A stretch of 6,632 nt of DNA, from assembly GCA_003538615.1 (NCBI GenBank), contig DPRT01000073.1:15413-22044 (forward strand), given 5' to 3'. Positions 1 to 5,268 of this stretch are shown piece after piece. Position 1 is the stretch's first letter. The number at the start of each line of letters is the position of its first letter. Both the position numbers and the translations under genes were made by a program. Origin of the DNA: Holophagaceae bacterium. Its GTDB lineage: Bacteria > Acidobacteriota > Holophagae > Holophagales > Holophagaceae. The notes under the pieces were generated by a model. That model did not search any database. It had not been told where the DNA came from and was given only the letters and a program-made list of their open reading frames with translations.

Positions 1-387
1 GTGCCCCGGGCGCCCCAGTTCGTGGACGGCGTGCTGAACCTGCGCGGCGAAGTGATGCCGGTGGTGGATCTCCGCACGCGGTTCGGCCTCGAGCGGGTGG
101 AGGCGACCTCCATCTCCCGCATCCTCATCACGAGCATCGGCGGGGTGTTCACCGGCCTGGTGGTGGATGCCGTGAACGAGGTCCGTCCGGTGGAACTCAG
201 CCGGTTCGGTCCCCCTCCCTCCGTCACCGCCGTGGGCGCCAACCGCTACATCGAAAAGGTGGCGCGGCTGGACAACGGCATGATCTTCCTCCTGGAGCTC
301 CAGCAGCTCCTCACGGACGCCGAAACCGGACAGCTCCAGAACCTCCAGGGGCGCAAAGCCGCGGACCACAGGACGGGTGAGCCATGA
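1..387 (+). CDS. cheW: CheW-domain chemotaxis coupling protein, 5'-truncated by the window edge
   Basis: This is the C-terminal 128 residues of a CheW-like scaffold, which links chemoreceptors to the CheA kinase in cytoplasmic signalling arrays. The visible part starts inside the CheW fold. The hallmark segment NLRGEVMPVVDLRTRFG is at visible residues 13-29, followed by the second beta-barrel half (ILITSIGG, then GLVVDAVNEV, residues 41-62) and the closing strands around IEKVARLDNGMIFLLEL (84-100). A full CheW has roughly 35-45 more residues before this point. The GTG at base 1 is therefore most likely an internal valine of the usual vPRAPxFvxGV stretch, and the true start lies upstream. A polar tail of about 28 residues follows the fold. 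The stop codon overlaps the cheA start (ATGA at 384-387), which implies one operon and translational coupling. CheW domains also occur inside CheV and CheA proteins, but the short tail rules out a C-terminal receiver domain. Confidence 0.93.
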   Translation: MPRAPQFVDGVLNLRGEVMPVVDLRTRFGLERVEATSISRILITSIGGVFTGLVVDAVNEVRPVELSRFGPPPSVTAVGANRYIEKVARLDNGMIFLLELQQLLTDAETGQLQNLQGRKAADHRTGEP

Positions 388-2486
388 ACGATTTCGCCCT
401 CGACGACCCCAGCTTCTACGAGGATTTCCTCGTCGAGGCACAGGAGCACTTCGAGCAGATCGAAACGAACTTCCTGGCCCTGGAAGAATCGCCGGGCGAC
501 CTGGATCTGCTGAATGCCATCTTCCGCAGCGTCCACACCATCAAGGGCGCCGCTGGGTTCCTGGGCCTCCAGAAGGTCCAGGCGCTGGCCCATGTGGGCG
601 AGAACATGCTGGACGATCTCCGCAAGTCCCGCATGGAGCTCAGCGACCGGGTGATGGAACTGCTTTTCGAAGCCGTGGACATGCTCAAGGTCCTGGTGGA
701 CGACGTGCGCATCCAGGTCCGGAAGCAGGGGGAGCCCGAGGATCCCGATCCCAGCGAACTGATCCGGAGCCTGGAGACCGTCCGCAAGGGCGGGGCGGAG
801 CTTTCCGCCGCCCACGCCGCGGCGCCGGCCACGGGAACGCTGCATTTGCCCGTGCCTCTGCAGGGCCTGGATCCCGCCGGTCGACGGGCCGCCGAGGCCG
901 CCCTGGCAGATGGCAAGTCCGTGGTGGGTGTCCACATCGAGCTGAGCGGCGCCATCTTCGGTACCGCCTTCAACCCCTTTTCGGTCTTCCAGATGGTGGA
1001 GCTGGTGGGGCGCCTGCTGCACCGGCAGATGGTTCCCCGGGAACCCCTGGTGGATCTGGATACCTTCGACCCCAGGACCTTCCATCTGGACCTCGTGCTG
1101 GTCATCGAGGCGACGGAACCCATGGAGGAGATCCGCAAGGTCTTCGGAGCCGTGGCCCACGCGGCCATCGGCCTGTTCCCCCTCAGCCTGGGGGAGGTCC
1201 CCGACGCCACCGCCGGCATCGCGCAGGTGGATGACCGGAGGAAGACCGGCCGGCGCGCCGCGGATGAAAAGGGGTCTTCCGACACCATCCGCGTGAGCCA
1301 GGCCAAGCTCGAGCAGTTCATGAACATCGTGGCGGAGCTGATCATCAGCAAGACCATGATCAGCCACCTCGTGGAGCGCCTCGTGCCGCAGGTGAACGGC
1401 CACCCCGCCGCGGGCGTCGCCAAGGAGCTGGCCCACGCGTCGGTGCACCTCGATCACGTCAGCAAGGAGATCCAGGCCTCGGTGCTGGGCATCCGCATGG
1501 TGCCGGTGAAGACGGTCTTCACCAAGTTCCCGCGCATGCTCCGCGATCTGGCCAAGGCCAGCGGCAAGAAGATCGACCTCCACATGACCGGCGAGGACAC
1601 CGAGATCGACAAGAGCATCATCGAGGAACTCGGTGATCCGATGATCCACCTCATCCGCAACAGCGCGGATCATGGCATCGAATCCCCTGAGGTCCGCCTG
1701 AAGGCCGGCAAGCCCGAGGTGGGCACCGTCACCCTGCGGGCCCGCCATGAAGGGGATAGCGTCATCGTGGAGATCGAGGACGACGGCAAGGGCATCGATC
1801 CCGCCGTCATCCGGGCCAAGGCCGTGGAAAAGGGCCTGCTGTCCCAGGACCGGGCCGATGCGATGCCCGACGAGGAAGTGGTCGAGTTGATCTTCATGCC
1901 GGGCTTCAGCACGGCGGCCAAGGTGACGGACATCTCCGGCCGCGGCGTGGGCATGGATGTGGTCCGCTCCAACGTCCGCAAGCTCAACGGGCGGGTCGGC
2001 GTCCGCTCCACCGTGGGGAAGGGCTCGATCTTCACCATCCGCCTGCCCCTCACCCTGGCCATCATCGACGCGCTGCTCGTGTCCAGCGGCGGCCAGGTCT
2101 TCGCCCTTCCCGGAACCTCGGTGGAGGAGACCCTGATCGTGCCGCCGGAGACCCTGTCCCACCTCACCAGCCGGCGGGCCATCGACCTCCGCGGCGAGGT
2201 GCTGGGCGTGTCGCGCCTCAAGCACCTCCTGAAATCGACATCGCCCACGAATGCCGCTGACGAGGCCGACGGCCTGTCGGTGGTGGTGGTGTCCGCGGCC
2301 GGCCGCCGCATGGGCATCATCGTGGATGCCTTCGTCCGCCGCCAGGAGGTGGTCATCAAACCCCTGGCGCCCTACCTCGCCAGCCTGCCCGGCATCAGCG
2401 GCGCGTCCATCATGGGCGATGGCGGCGTGGTGCTGATCCTGGATCCCGCTGAATTGATGCAGCTCGCCGTCCAGGAGGCTGTGTGA
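384..2486 (+). CDS. cheA: Chemotaxis histidine kinase CheA
   Basis: A 700-residue CheA, the cytoplasmic kinase that autophosphorylates in trans and passes phosphate to CheY/CheB-type regulators. Domains in order: the P1/HPt helical bundle (about 8-108) carries the phosphoacceptor His51 in the HTIKGAAGF motif. A middle domain (about 151-275) sits where the response-regulator-binding P2 normally lies. The P3 dimerisation helices (about 301-372) begin at TIRVSQAKLEQFMN. The P4 ATPase has all boxes: N box HLIRNSADHG (422-431), G1 DDGKGID (466-472), F box FMPGFST (504-510), G2 GRGVGMDVV (519-527) and G3 GKGS (545-548). A P5 CheW-like domain fills about 556-700. There is no C-terminal receiver domain. 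All catalytic residues that can be recognised are intact, so it should be active. The ATG overlaps the upstream cheW stop. A weak Shine-Dalgarno-like GGGTGAG lies just before it, which suggests coupling. The stop overlaps the next gene's GTG by four bases. The signalling output (flagella, pili or other) cannot be told from this gene. Confidence 0.97.
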   Translation: MNDFALDDPSFYEDFLVEAQEHFEQIETNFLALEESPGDLDLLNAIFRSVHTIKGAAGFLGLQKVQALAHVGENMLDDLRKSRMELSDRVMELLFEAVDMLKVLVDDVRIQVRKQGEPEDPDPSELIRSLETVRKGGAELSAAHAAAPATGTLHLPVPLQGLDPAGRRAAEAALADGKSVVGVHIELSGAIFGTAFNPFSVFQMVELVGRLLHRQMVPREPLVDLDTFDPRTFHLDLVLVIEATEPMEEIRKVFGAVAHAAIGLFPLSLGEVPDATAGIAQVDDRRKTGRRAADEKGSSDTIRVSQAKLEQFMNIVAELIISKTMISHLVERLVPQVNGHPAAGVAKELAHASVHLDHVSKEIQASVLGIRMVPVKTVFTKFPRMLRDLAKASGKKIDLHMTGEDTEIDKSIIEELGDPMIHLIRNSADHGIESPEVRLKAGKPEVGTVTLRARHEGDSVIVEIEDDGKGIDPAVIRAKAVEKGLLSQDRADAMPDEEVVELIFMPGFSTAAKVTDISGRGVGMDVVRSNVRKLNGRVGVRSTVGKGSIFTIRLPLTLAIIDALLVSSGGQVFALPGTSVEETLIVPPETLSHLTSRRAIDLRGEVLGVSRLKHLLKSTSPTNAADEADGLSVVVVSAAGRRMGIIVDAFVRRQEVVIKPLAPYLASLPGISGASIMGDGGVVLILDPAELMQLAVQEAV
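2473..2478 (+). promoter_or_regulatory. Ribosome binding site fixing the GTG start of the CheW-CheZ-like gene
   Basis: AGGAGG lies inside the last codons of cheA, four bases before the GTG at 2483. It selects that GTG over the later in-frame ATG (residue 28), which would fall inside the first CheW strand. The GTGA overlap (2483-2486) with the cheA stop supports the same choice. Confidence 0.75.
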
Positions 2487-3424
2487 GCCTCGGCGCCGCG
2501 CCCACGCCCCAGGCCGAGGCAGGGGGCCGCGCCGGGGGCCGGGAATCCGTCCACCACCGGTTCATGACCTTCTACGTGGATGACCGGCACTATGGGCTGC
2601 CGCTGCGCCACGTTGCGGAGATCACACCCCTCCGCGAACTGAACAAGCTGCCCCACATGCCCAAGGCGGTGGAAGGCATCCTGGACCTCAGGGGCCGGGT
2701 GCTGCCCGTGGTGAACCTGCGGGTGCGGATGTCCCTGCCTCCCCTCGATCCCTCCAAGACCGGCACCATCCTGGTGCTGGATCTGGCGGGAACGGCCACG
2801 GGCCTGCTGGTCGATGCGGTGGACGCGGTGCTGAGCGTGCCCGAGGAGGATCTGGTTCCGGCGAGCCCGCTGCTGGCGGGCCTTGACGGCGCCTGGGTGG
2901 AAGGCTTCATCGTCCAGGGCGAGCGGGTGGTCACGCTGCTCGACGCGGCCCTGGTCGCCAGCCAGGGCGCGGGCCGGACCCTGGGCCGGGAGGTCCTGGC
3001 CAACCTCAGCCTGGAAGAGCGGCTGGATGACAGCCTGCGCCGCCTCATCGAGATGGCCCCCCCCAAGGTGCAGGGGGAGAACCGGGTCATGCCCCAGATC
3101 GAAACCTCGGTCTCCTATACCGAACAGGAAATGGCCAAGGTGCTGGATCGGGTGGAGGCCATGCTCGCCAGCACCGACAAGGTCTTCCATGGTCTCGGCT
3201 ACCTGAAGCAGGAGGCGGGGCTGGGCCGGCTCAAGGGCCGGGAGCAGGACATCGCCGACCTGGAGCGCCTCAACCAGGATCTCCAGGACACGGTGTTCGC
3301 CCTCATCCAGCAGATGCAGTTCCAGGACATCGCCCGGCAGAAGCTGGAGCGGGTCATGGCCCACCTGAAGGGCATGCAGGTGGCCATCGCGGGCAAGTTC
3401 CGGGCGGAGCGCAAGGCCCAGTAG
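2483..3424 (+). CDS. CheW domain fused to a CheZ-like helical module (putative array-tethered CheY-P phosphatase)
   Basis: A 313-residue two-part protein. After a low-complexity Ala/Gly-rich leader (about 1-22), residues 25-160 form a CheW domain: YVDDRHYGLPLRHVAEI at 31-47, ILDLRGRVLPVVNLRVRM at 66-83, and GLLVDAVDAVLSVP at 107-120. After a linker, residues about 205-310 are predicted helical. One helix has TEQEMAKVLDRVEAML (213-228), resembling the CheZ pattern MTEQAAxRxLNxVE. A later helix has QMQFQDIARQKLERV (277-291), which places Asp282 and Gln286 in the DxxxQ spacing of the catalytic Asp143/Gln147 of E. coli CheZ (FQDLTGQ). CheZ dephosphorylates CheY-P, and CheW binds CheA P5 and receptors. 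The inferred role is a phosphatase held at the kinase array. The protein ends 27 residues after Gln286, so the separate C-terminal CheY-binding helix of E. coli CheZ appears to be missing. CheW is secure. The CheZ assignment is moderate, because FQDxxRQ motifs also occur in other chemotaxis coiled coils. It is the last gene of the che cluster in view. Confidence 0.88.
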   Translation: MSLGAAPTPQAEAGGRAGGRESVHHRFMTFYVDDRHYGLPLRHVAEITPLRELNKLPHMPKAVEGILDLRGRVLPVVNLRVRMSLPPLDPSKTGTILVLDLAGTATGLLVDAVDAVLSVPEEDLVPASPLLAGLDGAWVEGFIVQGERVVTLLDAALVASQGAGRTLGREVLANLSLEERLDDSLRRLIEMAPPKVQGENRVMPQIETSVSYTEQEMAKVLDRVEAMLASTDKVFHGLGYLKQEAGLGRLKGREQDIADLERLNQDLQDTVFALIQQMQFQDIARQKLERVMAHLKGMQVAIAGKFRAERKAQ

Positions 3425-3494
3425 GGATTGCCCACGGTCCACTGGAGCCACCCTCCCTACCCGGGCACAATAAGGGTTCGCCTCTGGAGTCCCC
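3425..3494 (+). promoter_or_regulatory. Spacer between the che operon and asnS, with weak candidate promoter and asnS ribosome binding site
   Basis: This 70-base gap carries a weak -10-like CACAAT (3466-3471) with a poor -35-like TGGAGC 17 bases upstream (3443-3448). GGAG (3486-3489) lies five bases before the GTG of asnS and supports that start. No hairpin followed by a T-run is visible, so read-through from the che operon into asnS is possible. The promoter call is tentative; the ribosome binding site is more secure. Confidence 0.35.
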
Positions 3495-4796
3495 GTGAGC
3501 AGCCAGCCCTTCACCGAAGTCCGATTCCTCGCCGGCCAGGTCGGCGAGATTGTCCGGCTGCGGGGCTGGGTCCGCAATGCCCGCACCAGCAAGACCCGCT
3601 TCATCGAGCTGCGGGACGGCTCGGGCTTCGTCCAGTGCGTGGTGGGCGCCGCCGAGGCCGATCCCGAGAGCTACGAGTTGGCCGGGAAGCTCACCCAGGA
3701 AGCCGCCATCACCCTGACGGGCCTGGTGCAGCAGCACCCCAAGACCGGCGAACCGGAACTGCTGGTGAAGTCGCTGGAACTCATCGGCGGCAGCGCGGAC
3801 TTCCCCATCACGCCCAAGGAGCACGGCACCGAGTTCCTCATGGAGAACCGCCACCTCTGGCTGCGCAGCAAGCGCCAGTGGGCCATCCTCCGCATCCGCC
3901 ACACCCTGGTGAAGGGCATCCGCGACTTCTTCGACGGGGACGGCTTCACGCTGCTGGACGCCCCCATCCTCACGCCCAGTGCCTGCGAGGGCACCAGCAC
4001 GCTCTTCGGCACCGAGTACTTCCACGAGGGCACGGCCTTCCTCAGCCAGTCGGGCCAGCTCTACCAGGAGCCGGGCATCGCGGCCTTCGGCAAGACCTAC
4101 TGCTTCGGCCCCACCTTCCGGGCGGAGAAGAGCAAGACCCGCCGCCACCTCACGGAGTTCTGGATGGTGGAGCCCGAAGTGGCCTTCGCCCACCTGGACG
4201 ATGTCATGGTCCTGGGCGAGCGCATGACCAAGTTCCTCATCCAGCGCGTGCTGGAGGGCCGGCAGGAGGAGCTGAAGATCCTCGAGCGCGACCTCGCCCC
4301 CCTGGAAACCGCCCTCAACACCACCTTCGACCGCATGACCTACACCGAGGCCGTGGACAAGCTGAAGGCGCTGGGCAGCGACATCAACTGGGGCGAGGAC
4401 TTCGGCAACGACGACGAGACCATCCTCATGAACGCCACGGACCGGCCCCTGTGGGTCCATCGCTTCCCGAAGGCCTTCAAGGCCTTCTACATGGAGCCGG
4501 ATCCCCTGGATCCGAAGCTGGCCCTGGGCGCCGACCTGCTGGCCCCCGAAGGCTACGGCGAGGTCATCGGCGGCGGCGAGCGCGCCTCCAGCCTCCAGTA
4601 CCTCCTGGATCAGATCGAGCACGAGGGCCTGAGCCGCGCCGACTATGAGTGGTACCTCGACGTCCGCAAGTACGGCAGCGTCCCCCACGCGGGCTTCGGC
4701 ATGGGCCTCGAGCGCGCCGTGGCGTGGATCTGCAAGCTGCCGCATGTCAGAGAGACCATCCCCTATCCCCGCATGATGGGGACGTTGCGGCCCTGA
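3495..4796 (+). CDS. asnS: Asparaginyl-tRNA synthetase (asparagine--tRNA ligase)
   Basis: A complete 433-residue class IIb aminoacyl-tRNA synthetase, which charges tRNA-Asn with asparagine using ATP in the cytoplasm. The N-terminal OB-fold anticodon-binding domain covers about residues 17-95 ([20 protein letters not shown] at 22-41). The catalytic core follows: motif 1 is around [20 protein letters not shown] (142-161). The [12 protein letters not shown] segment is at 182-193. Motif 2, [21 protein letters not shown], is at 208-228. Motif 3, [12 protein letters not shown], is at 400-411, followed by the [12 protein letters not shown] tail. The motif 2 sequence FRAEKSxTRRHLxEFWMVE is typical of AsnRS and unlike the FRDEDLRADRQPEF form of AspRS. 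Length is normal for bacterial AsnRS. GTG is chosen as the start because GGAG sits five bases upstream and the next possible starts would cut into the OB fold. The gene faces the minus-strand DUF493 gene across a hairpin-rich spacer. It has no functional link to the che genes. Confidence 0.97.
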   Translation: MSSQPFTEVRFLAGQVGEIVRLRGWVRNARTSKTRFIELRDGSGFVQCVVGAAEADPESYELAGKLTQEAAITLTGLVQQHPKTGEPELLVKSLELIGGSADFPITPKEHGTEFLMENRHLWLRSKRQWAILRIRHTLVKGIRDFFDGDGFTLLDAPILTPSACEGTSTLFGTEYFHEGTAFLSQSGQLYQEPGIAAFGKTYCFGPTFRAEKSKTRRHLTEFWMVEPEVAFAHLDDVMVLGERMTKFLIQRVLEGRQEELKILERDLAPLETALNTTFDRMTYTEAVDKLKALGSDINWGEDFGNDDETILMNATDRPLWVHRFPKAFKAFYMEPDPLDPKLALGADLLAPEGYGEVIGGGERASSLQYLLDQIEHEGLSRADYEWYLDVRKYGSVPHAGFGMGLERAVAWICKLPHVRETIPYPRMMGTLRP

Positions 4797-4812
4797 CCAG
4801 TTGCCGTTCCGG

Positions 4813-4857
4813 CGCGCGGGCTGCGCCCGCGCGTATGAAAACCGCTGCGCGGTTTTC
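4813..4857. repeat. Double-hairpin palindromic unit A
   Basis: Two adjacent perfect hairpins have the same TGC loop. The first is a 9-bp stem, CGCGCGGGC paired with GCCCGCGCG (4813-4833). After TAT comes a second 9-bp stem, GAAAACCGC paired with GCGGTTTTC (4837-4857). The two-hairpin form recalls REP/BIME-type extragenic palindromes, but I cannot name a known family. Confidence 0.75.
4837..4857. terminator. Candidate bidirectional terminator hairpin after asnS
   Basis: A GC stem (CCGC/GCGG) is flanked by AAAA on one side and TTTT on the other, 40 bases after the asnS stop. It could act as a weak intrinsic terminator in either direction. The T-run is only four bases long, so efficiency is uncertain. 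Confidence 0.4.
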
Positions 4858-4909
4858 GTCAAAGAGGCAAGCTGGAATGCGGTGAGCGAGGCCGCGGTCC
4901 CTATATTTC

Positions 4910-4948
4910 GCGCGGAACGCGCCTACGAAAATCGCGCAGCGATTTTCG
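4910..4948. repeat. Double-hairpin palindromic unit B
   Basis: A shorter first hairpin, GCGCG paired with CGCGC around a GAA loop (4910-4922), is followed by a 10-bp hairpin, CGAAAATCGC paired with GCGATTTTCG around a GCA loop (4926-4948). Bases 4919-4948 match unit A bases 4829-4858 at 23 of 30 positions. One stem pair differs by a compensatory change: C-G in A, T-A in B. The loop GCA is the reverse complement of the TGC loop in A. Confidence 0.75.
4926..4948 (-). terminator. Candidate terminator hairpin directly after the DUF493-like gene
   Basis: The 10-bp hairpin starts only three bases past the stop codon of the minus-strand gene and carries A4/T4 tracts at the ends of its GC core. It could end transcription of that gene and also face read-through from asnS. 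It lacks a long T-run beyond the stem. Confidence 0.4.
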
Positions 4949-4951
4949 CCT

Positions 4952-5230
4952 TCACAGCTGCATCACCACCCCCGGCAGCTTCTGGATGGCCTCCCGCAGC
5001 GGCGTCTCGGCCTTGTCGTCGGGCAGGGTGACCCAGAAGGTGTAGCTGATGAAGGCGCCCTTGCAGTTGGCCTGGTGCTGCTCATCGCCTTCGGCCTGGG
5101 GTCCCAGGTGGGCGAGGATCAGCGCCATGACCATGTCGGGGCGCAGTTCCTCCTGGCGTCCGATGATCTTCATGGGGACGCGGAAGGGGTAGGTGATGTC
5201 GGGGCGGCGGCAGGCTTCCATGTCCTCCAT
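4952..5230 (-). CDS. DUF493/YbeD-family small protein
   Basis: A 92-residue cytoplasmic protein with no signal peptide or membrane segment. Its pattern fits the DUF493 (YbeD) family of small alpha/beta proteins with an ACT/ferredoxin-like fold and no settled biochemical function. Visible features are ITYPFRVPMKIIGR (12-25), a helix LRPDMVMALILAHLG (29-43), a central strand around KGAFISYTFWVTL (57-69) and the family-like ending KLPGVVMQL (84-92). Length is normal. The start is uncertain: ATG codons occur at residues 1 and 4. Neither has a well-spaced Shine-Dalgarno sequence, and the GGAGG before the second is only two bases from it. The gene is convergent with asnS and divergent from the decarboxylase gene across 38 bases. 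I recognise the family by pattern only; no partner or pathway is indicated. Confidence 0.8.
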   Translation of the reverse strand: MEDMEACRRPDITYPFRVPMKIIGRQEELRPDMVMALILAHLGPQAEGDEQHQANCKGAFISYTFWVTLPDDKAETPLREAIQKLPGVVMQL

Positions 5231-5268
5231 CTTACCGTTTGCTAGGCTGGAGGGTCGGAGGGGCGCCT
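5231..5268. promoter_or_regulatory. Short divergent intergenic region (DUF493-like gene / decarboxylase)
   Basis: Only 38 bases separate two divergent starts, so at least one promoter must extend into the opposite gene. On the + strand, TGCTAGGCT (5240-5248) is a weak extended -10-like element, with no convincing -35. I see no clear operator repeat. Confidence 0.3.
5257..5263 (+). promoter_or_regulatory. Ribosome binding site deciding the decarboxylase GTG start
   Basis: GGAGGGG lies five bases before the GTG at 5269, a near-ideal spacing. It supports GTG over the first in-frame ATG about 25 codons later. Confidence 0.7.

Larger units (their letters stand above)
4797..4951. repeat. Non-coding convergent spacer with a composite palindromic repeat element
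   Basis: This stretch separates the convergent asnS and DUF493-like genes and holds four perfect hairpins arranged as two double-hairpin units (4813-4857 and 4910-4948). Between the units, 4858-4909 contains nothing I can identify. A possible long-range pairing joins CGTTCCGGCGCG (4805-4816) with CGCGCGGAACG (4909-4919), with one bulged G. This suggests the whole block may be one composite extragenic palindrome. Short open frames cross it but look like artefacts of the repeat. Confidence 0.7.

Noticed and set aside
1..3. GTG at base 1 as the true start of the first gene
   Set aside because: Starting here would delete the first third of the CheW fold; the codon matches the conserved valine before PRAP in CheW proteins.
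377..1234. Overlapping + strand open frame within cheA (285 codons)
   Set aside because: Arg/Gly/Pro-rich frame-shifted reading of cheA with no domain; the CheA frame is continuous and intact, so there is no frameshift to explain.
246..2225. Long minus-strand open frame (659 codons) opposite cheA
   Set aside because: It is the antisense shadow of a strongly G/C-third-position gene. Its translation is His/Asp/Leu/Gly-rich with no recognisable domain, whereas the + strand encodes a full CheA.
3083..3424. CheC/CheX-type phosphatase instead of CheZ for the C-terminal module
   Set aside because: The region shows no ExxN motif pair or CheC alpha/beta pattern; it is helical and carries DxxxQ spacing instead.
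3425..3494. Intrinsic terminator after the che operon
   Set aside because: Only a tiny palindrome (TCCACTGGA) is present, with no stable stem or T-run.
3428..4648. Alternative + strand frame across asnS (406 codons)
   Set aside because: A Pro/Arg/His-rich frame-shifted reading of asnS. The asnS frame carries all class II motifs.
2372..4862. Long minus-strand open frames opposite the CheW-CheZ-like gene and asnS
   Set aside because: They are shadows of well-supported + strand genes; no motif, no ribosome binding site and a composition typical of reverse-complement GC-rich codons.
4797..4951. CRISPR array or tRNA gene in the spacer
   Set aside because: Only two diverged palindromic units are present, without regular spacers, and no cloverleaf or tRNA-like T-arm can be found.
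4649..5031. Small + strand open frames crossing the convergent spacer
   Set aside because: They run through the palindromic repeats and into the reverse of the DUF493-like gene; the repeated YENR/AYEN peptides only reflect the DNA repeat.
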